DNA of 37,832 bases from Candidatus Schekmanbacteria bacterium (lineage in GTDB: Bacteria > CSSED10-310 > JACPHN01): positions 1 to 37,832 of the forward strand of contig JACPHN010000257.1 in NCBI GenBank assembly GCA_016188575.1. Reading direction: 5' to 3'. The notes beneath the pieces were generated by a model. That model was not told the DNA's origin. It was given only the letters and a program-made list of their open reading frames with translations, and searched no databases. A program made the translations under genes and the position numbers. Below, piece by piece: positions 16,577 to 24,527 of this stretch (position 1 is its first letter; every line of letters starts with the position of its first letter).

Positions 16577-17559
16577 TGTCGGTGGCGGCGGGGGCAGTCA
16601 TGGAGAGTGATTTCAGCCCGAGCGAGTACGCCCGCGCCGTGCTCAACATTCTCGACGACTTCTCCCTGGAGAAGGCGCGGCTGGAGGTGACGCAGAAAGC
16701 CGTCCTCAACATTCTGGAGGACTTCGGCGATGAGAAGCGGCGCCTGGAGGACGCGCAGCGGGCCGTGCTGAACATCCTCGAGGACCTCGATATCGAGAAG
16801 CGTAATGCCGAGTCGGCAAGCCGCATGAAGAGCGAGTTTCTCGCCAACATGTCGCACGAGCTGCGGACCCCGCTCAACGCCATCATCGGCTTTGCAGAGC
16901 TGATGCACAACGGCAAGGTCGGACCAGTCTCGGAGCAGCATCGGGAATACTTGGGAGACATCCTGACGAGCTCGCGGCACCTGTTGCAGCTCATCAACGA
17001 CGTGCTCGATTTGGCGAAGGTCGAGGCCGGCAGAATGGAGCTCCGCCCGGAGCCACTCGAGCTTGCGCGCCTTGTTGGCGAAGTCCGCGTCATTCTACGC
17101 GCCGTCGCGTCCGCCAAGCTGATCGTGGTCACCACCGATATCGACGCATCGTGTGCGCACCTGACACTCGACCCGGGAAAGCTCAAGCAGGTGCTCTACA
17201 ACTACCTGTCCAACGCCCTCAAGTTCACCGCAGACGGTGGACGGGTGTGCATCCGCGCGCGGCCGGAAGATTGCGCCTCGTGGCGGCTCGAAGTCATCGA
17301 CACCGGCATCGGGATCGACCACTCCGAGCTTGGGCATCTGTACACCGAGTTTCGCCAACTTGACGGCGGTACTTCCAAGCGGTACCCGGGCAGCGGTCTT
17401 GGGCTGGCGCTGACCCGCCGAATCGTCGAGGCGCAGGGCGGGCGCGTGGGTGTCGCGAGCACGCCCGGCAAAGGCAGCACGTTTTTTGCCGTGCTGCCGC
17501 GCAGCATGGCGAAACTGCCAGTCGGCATGGCCAATGCCGCGCCCACCCGGGCGCTCTGA
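16576..17559 (+). CDS. Histidine kinase with three 21-residue signalling-helix repeats
   Basis: The ATG at 16576 overlaps the stop of the PAS gene, which implies translational coupling. The 327-residue product lacks a sensor domain. Residues 21-83 are three tandem 21-residue units, each beginning AVLNILxDxxxEK, i.e. three heptads per unit, forming a signalling coiled coil. Then come the dimerisation/phosphoacceptor motif MSHELRTPLNAIIGF (His94) and the ATPase domain: YNYLSNALKF (N-box), EVIDTGIGI (G1), FRQLDGGTSKRYPGSGLGLA (F and G2 boxes) and a final GKGSTFFAVLP. The protein is soluble. It most likely takes input from the six-PAS protein through paired helices and phosphorylates the receiver encoded one base downstream. 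Confidence 0.9.
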   Translation: MSVAAGAVMESDFSPSEYARAVLNILDDFSLEKARLEVTQKAVLNILEDFGDEKRRLEDAQRAVLNILEDLDIEKRNAESASRMKSEFLANMSHELRTPLNAIIGFAELMHNGKVGPVSEQHREYLGDILTSSRHLLQLINDVLDLAKVEAGRMELRPEPLELARLVGEVRVILRAVASAKLIVVTTDIDASCAHLTLDPGKLKQVLYNYLSNALKFTADGGRVCIRARPEDCASWRLEVIDTGIGIDHSELGHLYTEFRQLDGGTSKRYPGSGLGLALTRRIVEAQGGRVGVASTPGKGSTFFAVLPRSMAKLPVGMANAAPTRAL

Positions 17560-17560
17560 G

Positions 17561-17938
17561 ATGGCCGGCGAGCCGATCCTGATCGTTGACGACAACCCGA
17601 TTAACCTCAAATTGGCTCGCGTTCTCCTCCTCACCGAGGGGTACGAGGTGCGCACCGCCGCAGACGCCGAGGAGGCGTTGCGCGTCCTCGACGAGTTTCG
17701 CCCCCGCCTGATTCTGATGGATCTGCAGCTTCCGGGGATGGACGGGCTTGAGCTGGCACGCCGGCTCAAGGCCGATCCGGCATCTGCGCAGATCCTCATC
17801 TTGGCGGTAACCGCCTACGCCATGAAGGGCGACGCGGAGCGCGCGCTGGCGGCCGGCTGCGACGACTACGTCGCCAAGCCAATCGACACGGTAAAGCTTC
17901 CTGGGCTGATCTCCCGACATCTCACGGACTCGAAGTAG
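17561..17938 (+). CDS. Single-domain response regulator (DivK/CheY-like)
   Basis: ATG 17561 lies one base after the kinase stop. The 125-residue product is a complete receiver: acidic pair Asp10-Asp11 (ILIVDDNPIN), phosphoacceptor Asp54 (ILMDLQLPGMDG), Thr84 (AVTAYAMKGD) and Lys106 (DDYVAKP). The AVTAYAMKGDxxxALxAGCDDYVAKP stretch is typical of receivers in hybrid kinases and of DivK-like regulators. There is no output domain, so it acts by protein contact or as a phosphorelay shuttle between the kinase upstream and the hybrid kinase downstream. Confidence 0.9.
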   Translation: MAGEPILIVDDNPINLKLARVLLLTEGYEVRTAADAEEALRVLDEFRPRLILMDLQLPGMDGLELARRLKADPASAQILILAVTAYAMKGDAERALAAGCDDYVAKPIDTVKLPGLISRHLTDSK

Positions 17939-17955
17939 AGCAGGAGGAACGCCAG

Positions 17956-20082
17956 ATGACCGACCCGCACTGCCGGGGGGGCGGTAATCTCGTCCTTGTA
18001 GTTGATGACGATCCGCTTCACGCCAAGCTGTCGAAGATCCAGCTCGAGGTGAGCGGCTTCCGCGTCAGCACGGCGGCCTCACCGGATGCGGCCATGACGA
18101 TCGCCAGAAGTCAGCGCCCGAGCGCGGTGCTCTGCGATGTCGTCATGCCCGAGATGGATGGATTTGCAGTCTGCCGAGCCCTGCGCAGCTACCCGGAGAC
18201 AGCGGCTATCCCGGTGCTCCTCTTTACGTCACACACGGTGGAGGCCGCCGACCGCGCCAGGGGCGCCAGCGTCGGCGCCAGCGACATCCTCATGAGGACA
18301 GGTGACCACGAGGATCTCATTCGGGCCCTGCTGTCCGCCCTCCAGTCGCCTCCTCCACCGCCGCAAATGCGCCCGGTGATGGCGGGTCCGCCATCTGACC
18401 GGCGTGCTGGTCCAGGAGGGGCTGGCGCGCGCGTTGGAGAGCTCTCCGAGCCAGAGCCCGATTTGCGCGGCCAGGAGCCGCAGGTCGCGGCGCCAGGATC
18501 CATCAATCGAGCAGCGGGCACCTCTGACCTCGATCGCGCTTTCGCCTCTCTCGCGCTGAGCGAGCAGCGATTTCGCGCCATCAGCGAGCATGCGCCCATC
18601 GGCATCCTCATCCTCGACCTCGAGCAACGCATCGTCCACGCCAATCCGGCAATCCAGGAAATGTGCGGCTGCTCCGCGGCGCAGCTCTGCTCCATGACGC
18701 TTGGCGACCTCATCTCCCCGGAGAGCGCCGCGGCCGAGCAAGCGCTGTTCCGCGAGCTCGTCGACGGCACCCGCCACGGCTACCGTCTCGAGTCGCGCTA
18801 TCGGCACCGCGCCGGCGGCACATTCTGGACCAATACCGTAAGCTTGGCGGTGCGCGGTTCCGCAGGCCAATTTCTGTATTCGGTCGCCATGGTGCAGGAC
18901 ATTACGGATCAGAAGATGATCGAAGCGGCCACGCAGGAGGTCAACGCGCGCCTGCGGCGGCTTGACGAAGTCAAGAACGAGTTTCTGGCGATCGTGAGCC
19001 ACGACCTGCGCTCGCCCGTCAACACCATCATGGCGGCGGTGGAAGTGCTGCGTGATTTGCTCGCGACGAGCGCCGCACCGGACGCCGATCGCTTGCTGAG
19101 AATCCTGGAGCAAAGCGCCGCCCACCTCGGCGAGCTGGTAAGGAACCTGCTCGACATCGCAGTCATCGAGCGCGGAGAGCTGAACCTGAAGGTGCAACCA
19201 ACCGATCTTGCGGCGCTCGCTGCCGACGTCGTGCGCGAGTCAGGCGCGCTGGCGGCGAAAGCCGGCGTGAGCGTGGAGCTCGCGTCCACTTCTCCCTCCG
19301 TCGTCATCCCCGTCGATTCCGGCCGCTTGATCCAACTCTTGACAAACCTGGTCACCAACGCGCTTCGCCACGCCCGCACCACGGTCCAGGTGGCAGTGAA
19401 GCGAGAGCAAGACATCTGTCGAGTCGAGGTGGAGGATGACGGCGCAGGAGTCGAACCGGAGCTCCTCGGCGCGGAGCTCGACCGGTTGGCGCTGCTGCAA
19501 GCTCACCACGGCGCCTCCAGGAGGCGAGGATTCGGCCTGGCGATCGTCCGGGGAATCGCCGATGCGCATGGAGGACGAGCGTGGGTTGAGAACCGCTCGC
19601 CCGGACCGGAAGGCGACAGCGTTGCCGGGGCACGCTTTGTGGTTGAGCTCCCGGCGCTGGGCACGGCTCACGATGAGAAGACGGACGCGGTGTGGCGTTT
19701 TTCCCTGGGTCGCCGGCGCCTGCGCATCCTGCTCGCGCAAGGCAACGCCGTGCTACGCAGTCAGGTTCGCCGCGAGCTTGAAGGTGCGGGTTTTGCCGTG
19801 GAGGAGGCCATCACGGGTCAGGAGGCACTGGCATGCGCCCGCTCGGGTGACTTCAAGCTGCTTCTGCTTGACCTCGGCATGCCGGGGCTGGACGGCTTCG
19901 CGGTTCTCGAGCGACTCCGCGCTGCCGGCGATCGGCTCCCGGTGATCCTCATGGCTTCAGAACGCTCCGAGGAGGACCGACGCCGCGCCCTCGAGCTCGG
20001 TGCCTTCGCGAGCCAGGTGAGCGCGCCAATGGACTTACCTCGCCTGCTCGACACGGTTCGCACCGCACTCGAGCCGGTGTAG
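17956..20082 (+). CDS. Hybrid sensor kinase REC-PAS-HK-REC with degenerate receivers
   Basis: ATG 17956 follows AGGAGGAA with six bases spacing. The 708 residues are arranged as REC1 (11-130), a Pro/Gly-rich linker, PAS (about 202-320), a kinase core (340-567) and REC2 (588-706). REC1 keeps the acidic residues (VVDDDP) and Asp61 but has ILMRTG where the conserved Lys should be. The kinase has SHDLRSPVN with His349, a clear N-box (NLVTNALRHA), EDDGAGV and RGFGLAIV, so it can bind ATP, though the F-box region is unusual. REC2 keeps Asp639 (LLDLGMPG) but lacks the acidic pair (ILLAQGN in place of I-V-D-D-N) and the Lys (VSAPMD), so normal phosphorylation is doubtful. It is soluble and last in the four-gene signalling operon (17 bp after the receiver gene). 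Confidence 0.88.
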   Translation: MTDPHCRGGGNLVLVVDDDPLHAKLSKIQLEVSGFRVSTAASPDAAMTIARSQRPSAVLCDVVMPEMDGFAVCRALRSYPETAAIPVLLFTSHTVEAADRARGASVGASDILMRTGDHEDLIRALLSALQSPPPPPQMRPVMAGPPSDRRAGPGGAGARVGELSEPEPDLRGQEPQVAAPGSINRAAGTSDLDRAFASLALSEQRFRAISEHAPIGILILDLEQRIVHANPAIQEMCGCSAAQLCSMTLGDLISPESAAAEQALFRELVDGTRHGYRLESRYRHRAGGTFWTNTVSLAVRGSAGQFLYSVAMVQDITDQKMIEAATQEVNARLRRLDEVKNEFLAIVSHDLRSPVNTIMAAVEVLRDLLATSAAPDADRLLRILEQSAAHLGELVRNLLDIAVIERGELNLKVQPTDLAALAADVVRESGALAAKAGVSVELASTSPSVVIPVDSGRLIQLLTNLVTNALRHARTTVQVAVKREQDICRVEVEDDGAGVEPELLGAELDRLALLQAHHGASRRRGFGLAIVRGIADAHGGRAWVENRSPGPEGDSVAGARFVVELPALGTAHDEKTDAVWRFSLGRRRLRILLAQGNAVLRSQVRRELEGAGFAVEEAITGQEALACARSGDFKLLLLDLGMPGLDGFAVLERLRAAGDRLPVILMASERSEEDRRRALELGAFASQVSAPMDLPRLLDTVRTALEPV

Positions 20083-20158
20083 AGCCCGCACACGGCAGGC
20101 CTGGATCGACGAAAGCATCGGGAACGTCGCCAAACGCCGTTCGCGTCTGCCGGGTCGG

Positions 20159-21544
20159 TCAAACGTGCGTTGGCGGCGCGATCTTCGCCACCTCGCCGCG
20201 CGCGAGCCGTTGCTGATACTCCCGCCAGCTCATGCGCGGGATCGCGGATTCACGCTCCACCATGGAGATGCAGCCGTGCACGGGGCAGACCAGCGAGCAC
20301 AGGTTGCACCCCACGCACGTGTCCTGATTGACGCGATAGACGTTGACGACGCCGTCCCCTCCGCCCGAGACGGCGCGCTTGCCCCCGCTGTAGGTGACCA
20401 GGCGCGCGGCGGCGCCGCCCGCTGCCAGGAAATCGTCCACGCCGACCGCGGTGCACAGGATCGATTGGTGGGCGCCGTCCTCACAGGCGATGTAGCACAG
20501 CCCGCAGTGCACGCAGGCATCCTGGTCGATGGCCGCGACGATCTTGTAACCAAGGTCAAGGTCCGCCCAGTCGCCGACCCGCGGCACCGAGCGACCGACG
20601 AAGTCGTCGAGCCGCGCAAACCCCTTGCCCGCCATCCACGACTCGAGCCCGGACACCAGCGGGTCTATGAGGCGAAATCCGTAGTGCATGACCGCCGTAC
20701 AGAGCTGCACGGTGCTGGAGCCGAGCAGCAGGAACTCGACCGCATCCTGCCAGGCCTGGATGCCGCCGATGCCCGAGACGGGTAGCGCGATCTGCGGGTC
20801 GCTGGCAATCTGGTGCACGAGGTTGAGCGCGATCGGCTTGACCGCCGGGCCGCAGTAGCCGCCGTGCGAACCGCGTCCGGCCACCTGCGGCTTGGGCGCC
20901 AGCGTGTCGAGGTCGATTCCCATGATGGAGTTGATTGTATTGATGAGAGAAAGGCCGTCCGCACCACCGGCCCGGGCCGCTCTGCCGATCGCGCGGACGT
21001 TCGTCACGTTGGGGGTCAGCTTCACCAGCACGGGAATGCGCGCCGCCTCCTTGACCCACGCCGTGATGCGTTCGGTGTATTCCGGCACCTGCCCGACCGC
21101 GGATCCCATGCCGCGCTCGCTCATGCCGTGCGGGCAGCCGAAGTTGAGCTCCAGGCCGTCACAACCCGTGTCCTGCGTGCGCTTGACGATATCGTGCCAG
21201 CGCTCGCGCTCGCTCTCCACCATCAGCGACACCACGAGCGCGCGGTCGGGAAAGGCGCGCTTTACTTCGCGGATCTCACGCAGGTTGTCGTTCAGAGTGC
21301 GGTCGGTGATCAGCTCGATGTTGTTGAGCCCCATGATCTTGCGACCATCGTAGTCGACGGCCGCGTAGCGCGAGGAGACGTTGACGATCGGTTCGTGTCC
21401 GATCGTTTTCCAGACGGCGCCACCCCACCCCGCCTCGAAGGCGCGCTTTACCTGGTAGGCGGAATTCGACGGCGGAGCGCTTGCGAGCCAGAACGGATTG
21501 GGTGAGGAAATGCCGCATAGGGTCGCCTGCAGGCACGGTTTCAT
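20159..21544 (-). CDS. preA: NAD-dependent dihydropyrimidine dehydrogenase, subunit PreA
   Basis: ATG 21544 overlaps the preT stop by four bases (ATGA), so the upstream in-frame TTG extension is rejected. The 461-residue product begins MKPCLQATLCGISSPNPFWL as PreA proteins do. It has the FMN-barrel of the dihydroorotate-dehydrogenase class: ELNFGCPHGMSERGMGSAVG, VLVKLTPNVTN, GADGLSLINTINSIMGIDLD, and LPVSGIGGIQAWQDAVEFLL. The C-terminus adds two 4Fe-4S motifs, CVHCGLCYIAC and CVGCNLCSLVCP. With PreT it reduces uracil or thymine to the 5,6-dihydro form with NADH, the first step of the reductive pathway. The active-site loop has SAVGQ, where the mammalian fused enzyme has a Cys; I recall this as normal for bacterial PreA. 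It is the last gene of the cluster. Confidence 0.93.
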   Translation of the reverse strand: MKPCLQATLCGISSPNPFWLASAPPSNSAYQVKRAFEAGWGGAVWKTIGHEPIVNVSSRYAAVDYDGRKIMGLNNIELITDRTLNDNLREIREVKRAFPDRALVVSLMVESERERWHDIVKRTQDTGCDGLELNFGCPHGMSERGMGSAVGQVPEYTERITAWVKEAARIPVLVKLTPNVTNVRAIGRAARAGGADGLSLINTINSIMGIDLDTLAPKPQVAGRGSHGGYCGPAVKPIALNLVHQIASDPQIALPVSGIGGIQAWQDAVEFLLLGSSTVQLCTAVMHYGFRLIDPLVSGLESWMAGKGFARLDDFVGRSVPRVGDWADLDLGYKIVAAIDQDACVHCGLCYIACEDGAHQSILCTAVGVDDFLAAGGAAARLVTYSGGKRAVSGGGDGVVNVYRVNQDTCVGCNLCSLVCPVHGCISMVERESAIPRMSWREYQQRLARGEVAKIAPPTHV

Positions 21545-22896
21545 GGTCGGATCCTCCGGTGCGCGTCGGGCTCTGAGAGGTAGGCATGGATGCCACGGGC
21601 CGCCAGCTTGCCGTCCTGCACGGCGTCGACCAGCTCCGCGCCGTTGCTCAGGCAGTCCCCACCGGCGAAAACGCCGCCGGCGCCGGTCATGCGCGAGCAC
21701 GGATCAATGCGAATCTGCCCGCCGTTGATCTGGACACCAGGAATTTCGCCGAGCGACGCCGCCAGAGACCGCTGCCCGAGCGCCTTGACGGCCATATCGC
21801 ACGGCAGGTCGACGGTGGCTCCGGGGATGGGCGTCAGGGAGGCGGCGCGGCCGCTGCCCTCCATACGCAGCCGCTGAAACCGCACACCGGTCAAGCGCCC
21901 GTTTTCGGCCAAGAACGCGACGGGCTGGAGGAGAAATGCGAGCTGCACGCGATCCAGCCTGGCGAGGTCAAGCTCGTAGCCGTATGCCGGCATGTCGTTC
22001 AGACGCCGGCGATAGGCGATCGTAACCTGCTCGGCGCCCAGGCGCGCGGCCTCGGTGGCGACGTCGATGGCGGTATTGCCGCCGCCGATGACCACCACAC
22101 GGCGCCCGACCTCGCACGCCGCCAGCGGCGACCGGTGCGTCTGGAAGATGAAATCGAGCGCCTCCCACACGCCCTCGGAAGATTCGCCGGGAATGCCGAG
22201 ATCGAGTGTAGCGCCCCGGCCAATCGCCAGGAAGATCGCGTCGTACTCCTCGCGAAGCTGCGTGAGCAGCGCCGCGTCGACGCGGGCGCCGCAGCGGATT
22301 TCGACGCCCATGCGGGCGATCCGCTCGGCCTCGGCCAGGGCCGCTTCGGTCGTGATCTTGTACAGCGCCAGCCCCAGCGTGTTGAGCCCTCCAGCGACCT
22401 CGCGGGCCTCAAACACGGTGACGGCGTGGCCGAGCACGCGCAGCTCATGCGCGCAGGACAGCCCGGCGGGACCGCCCCCGACTACGGCGACCGCCTTGCC
22501 GGTGGGCGATCCCGGCTGATGAAACCACAGGCCGGCATTTTCGGCCGCATCCGTGGCGTATCGCTGCAGTTGTCCGATGCGGACCGGCGTGCCCTGGAGG
22601 GGCCGCTGAACGCAAGCGCCCTCGCACAGCACCTCCGTCGGGCAAACGCGGGCGCAGGAGCCGCCAAAGACGTTCTCGGAAAAGATGGTCCGCGCGGCAT
22701 CCAGCGGGTCCTGGTGCAGAATTTGGCGAATAAAGCGCGGCACGTCGATGTGCGTCGGGCACGCCCGCATGCACGGCGCGTCGTGGCAGTAGAGGCAGCG
22801 CGCGGCCTCCGCGAGTGCTTCGTTATCCGAGAGGGCGGGGTGGAGGTCGGCGAAGTTTCGCCTCAGCTCCTCGGAGCTCAGCGTCGTCTTGGGCAT
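21541..22896 (-). CDS. preT: NAD-dependent dihydropyrimidine dehydrogenase, subunit PreT
   Basis: The 451-residue product has an N-terminal GltD-like Fe-S domain (CLYCHDAPCMRACPTHIDVP and GGSCARVCPTEVLCEGACVQ). An FAD-binding Rossmann motif follows (AVAVVGGGPAGLSCAHELR), then an NAD-binding one (VVVIGGGNTAIDVATEAAR), and a final FAD-contact GGVFAGGDCLSNGAELVDAV. This is the flavin/NADH electron-entry half of PreTA, passing electrons through its clusters to PreA. It starts 37 bp after the mmsA-like gene and overlaps preA by four bases, the tightest link in the cluster. Confidence 0.93.
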   Translation of the reverse strand: MPKTTLSSEELRRNFADLHPALSDNEALAEAARCLYCHDAPCMRACPTHIDVPRFIRQILHQDPLDAARTIFSENVFGGSCARVCPTEVLCEGACVQRPLQGTPVRIGQLQRYATDAAENAGLWFHQPGSPTGKAVAVVGGGPAGLSCAHELRVLGHAVTVFEAREVAGGLNTLGLALYKITTEAALAEAERIARMGVEIRCGARVDAALLTQLREEYDAIFLAIGRGATLDLGIPGESSEGVWEALDFIFQTHRSPLAACEVGRRVVVIGGGNTAIDVATEAARLGAEQVTIAYRRRLNDMPAYGYELDLARLDRVQLAFLLQPVAFLAENGRLTGVRFQRLRMEGSGRAASLTPIPGATVDLPCDMAVKALGQRSLAASLGEIPGVQINGGQIRIDPCSRMTGAGGVFAGGDCLSNGAELVDAVQDGKLAARGIHAYLSEPDAHRRIRP

Positions 22897-22933
22897 AGGC
22901 GTAGTGTCGATCCTGAGTTAGGGGCGGTGGAGG

Positions 22934-24391
22934 TCAGCTCATCCAGTTGCTTTGGCGCTCCGCCGACCACTTGGTCGTGATCTTCTTCGTGCGCGACCAG
23001 AAGTCCACGGCGCTACGTCCGGTGATGTCTCCTTCGCCGAAGGCGCTCGCGTTCCAGCCGCCGAAGGGGAAAGGCTCGCGCGGCACGGGGACACCCACGT
23101 TCACGCCGATCATCCCCGCGTGGGCGCGTTCACAAAAGACCTCCGCCACCCGGCCGGAGCTGGTGTACACCGCGGCGGCGTTGCCATAAGGAATGGCGTT
23201 TTCGATCCGCAGCGCGTCCTCGAGAGTCTGGCAGCGGATAATCGTGAGGGTGGGGCCGAAGATTTCCTCGCTGGACGCCTCGTGCTCGGGAGAGGCGTTA
23301 TCGATGACGCACGGCCCGAGGTAGCAGCCGCCGGCGGGCGCATCAGCGGCCACGAGTGCCCGGCCATCGAGACGCAACACGGCGCCGCCGTGGGCTGCCC
23401 GGTCGAGATAGCCGATGATACGCGCGTACGCGCGCTCGCTGATAATCGCGCCCAGATCGCGTCCAGCGCGAAGCTGGGCCATCTTCTCGACGATCCGATC
23501 GACGATGAGGCCGACGTCGCCGACGGCAAGCAACACGCTCGCGGCCATGCAGCGCTGTCCGGCACAACCGCTGACGGAGGCGACGACGTTGGCGGCGGTC
23601 ATTTCAGGATCGGCGTCGGGCACCACGATCAGGTGGTTTTTGGCGCCGCCAAGCGCGCGCACGCGTTTGCCGGCGGCCGTGCCGCGGCGGTGCACGAGAC
23701 GGGCCACACGCGTCGAGCCGACGAAGCCAATCGCCTGAATCCCCGGGGCGTCGCACAGCGCCTCGACGATCTCCCCGTCGCCGTGCACCACCGAAAATAC
23801 GCCGCGCGGAAGACCGGCCTCATCCAAAAGCTGCGCGAGCTCCAGCGCGCTCATCGGCGTCTGCTCCGACGGCTTCAGAATGAACGCGTTGCCGAGGCTC
23901 ACGGCGATCGGGATCATCCACAGTGGGACCATGAGCGGGAAGTTGAAGGGCGTGATCCCGGCGACGACCCCAAGCGGAAAGCGACGGGTCTTGCATTCGA
24001 CGCCGCGACTGACCTCCAAGACGTCGCCGGGTGCGAGCTGCGGCAGGCTGGCGGCGTATTCCATACACTCCACGGCGCGGAGCACGCTGGCTCGCGACTC
24101 CTCGGGGGTCTTGCCGTTTTCGCGGCTGATGACCGCGGCGAGGTGATCGAGACGCGCCTCCGCGAGGTGCTTGAGGCGAAACATGACCTGCACGCGATCC
24201 TTGAGCGGTGTGGCGCCCCAGCCGCGGGCCGCGTCTGCCGCCGCCGCGACAACTCGGGAGAGCTCGCTTCCGGTGGACATCGGAACCTCGGCAATGATCT
24301 CTCCGGTCGCGGGCGCGGTGACGGGAAGCCAGCGATCGGTCTCCGACCGCATCCGCTCGCCGCCGACGACATTGTAAAGTCTTTCCGCCAT
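22934..24391 (-). CDS. mmsA: Methylmalonate/malonate-semialdehyde dehydrogenase (CoA-acylating)
   Basis: ATG 24391 has GGAGGAG directly upstream, so the TTG at 24403 is rejected; 485 residues. Aldehyde-dehydrogenase motifs: ITPFNFP with Asn150, KPSEQTP, FVGSTRVA, catalytic Cys281 in GCAGQRCMA, and EEIFGPTLTI. RALGGAKNHLIVVPDAD, where ordinary ALDHs carry the general-base Glu, is the hallmark of the CoA-dependent MMSDH subfamily. It converts methylmalonate semialdehyde to propionyl-CoA or malonate semialdehyde to acetyl-CoA with NAD and CoA. In this cluster it would finish thymine and uracil breakdown after transamination of 3-aminoisobutyrate or beta-alanine. It lies 136 bp after the aminotransferase gene. 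Confidence 0.9.
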   Translation of the reverse strand: MAERLYNVVGGERMRSETDRWLPVTAPATGEIIAEVPMSTGSELSRVVAAAADAARGWGATPLKDRVQVMFRLKHLAEARLDHLAAVISRENGKTPEESRASVLRAVECMEYAASLPQLAPGDVLEVSRGVECKTRRFPLGVVAGITPFNFPLMVPLWMIPIAVSLGNAFILKPSEQTPMSALELAQLLDEAGLPRGVFSVVHGDGEIVEALCDAPGIQAIGFVGSTRVARLVHRRGTAAGKRVRALGGAKNHLIVVPDADPEMTAANVVASVSGCAGQRCMAASVLLAVGDVGLIVDRIVEKMAQLRAGRDLGAIISERAYARIIGYLDRAAHGGAVLRLDGRALVAADAPAGGCYLGPCVIDNASPEHEASSEEIFGPTLTIIRCQTLEDALRIENAIPYGNAAAVYTSSGRVAEVFCERAHAGMIGVNVGVPVPREPFPFGGWNASAFGEGDITGRSAVDFWSRTKKITTKWSAERQSNWMS

Positions 24392-24527
24392 GAGCTCCTC
24401 CAAGAAGGCGGTTCGTTGGACTGGTCAGCCGCTCGGGAGCCGCCAGCAGCGGCGCCCGGACGGTCGCCGCTCATCGGGTCTGTGGGTCGTGCATTGTATC
24501 ACCGCGTTTACCCGACTGCGCGGCGCG

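Noticed and set aside
20820-21130. Absence of an active-site Cys in the PreA loop (SAVGQ) considered as a loss of function
   Set aside because: As I remember bacterial PreA sequences, this loop commonly lacks the Cys of the mammalian enzyme, and all other motifs are intact.
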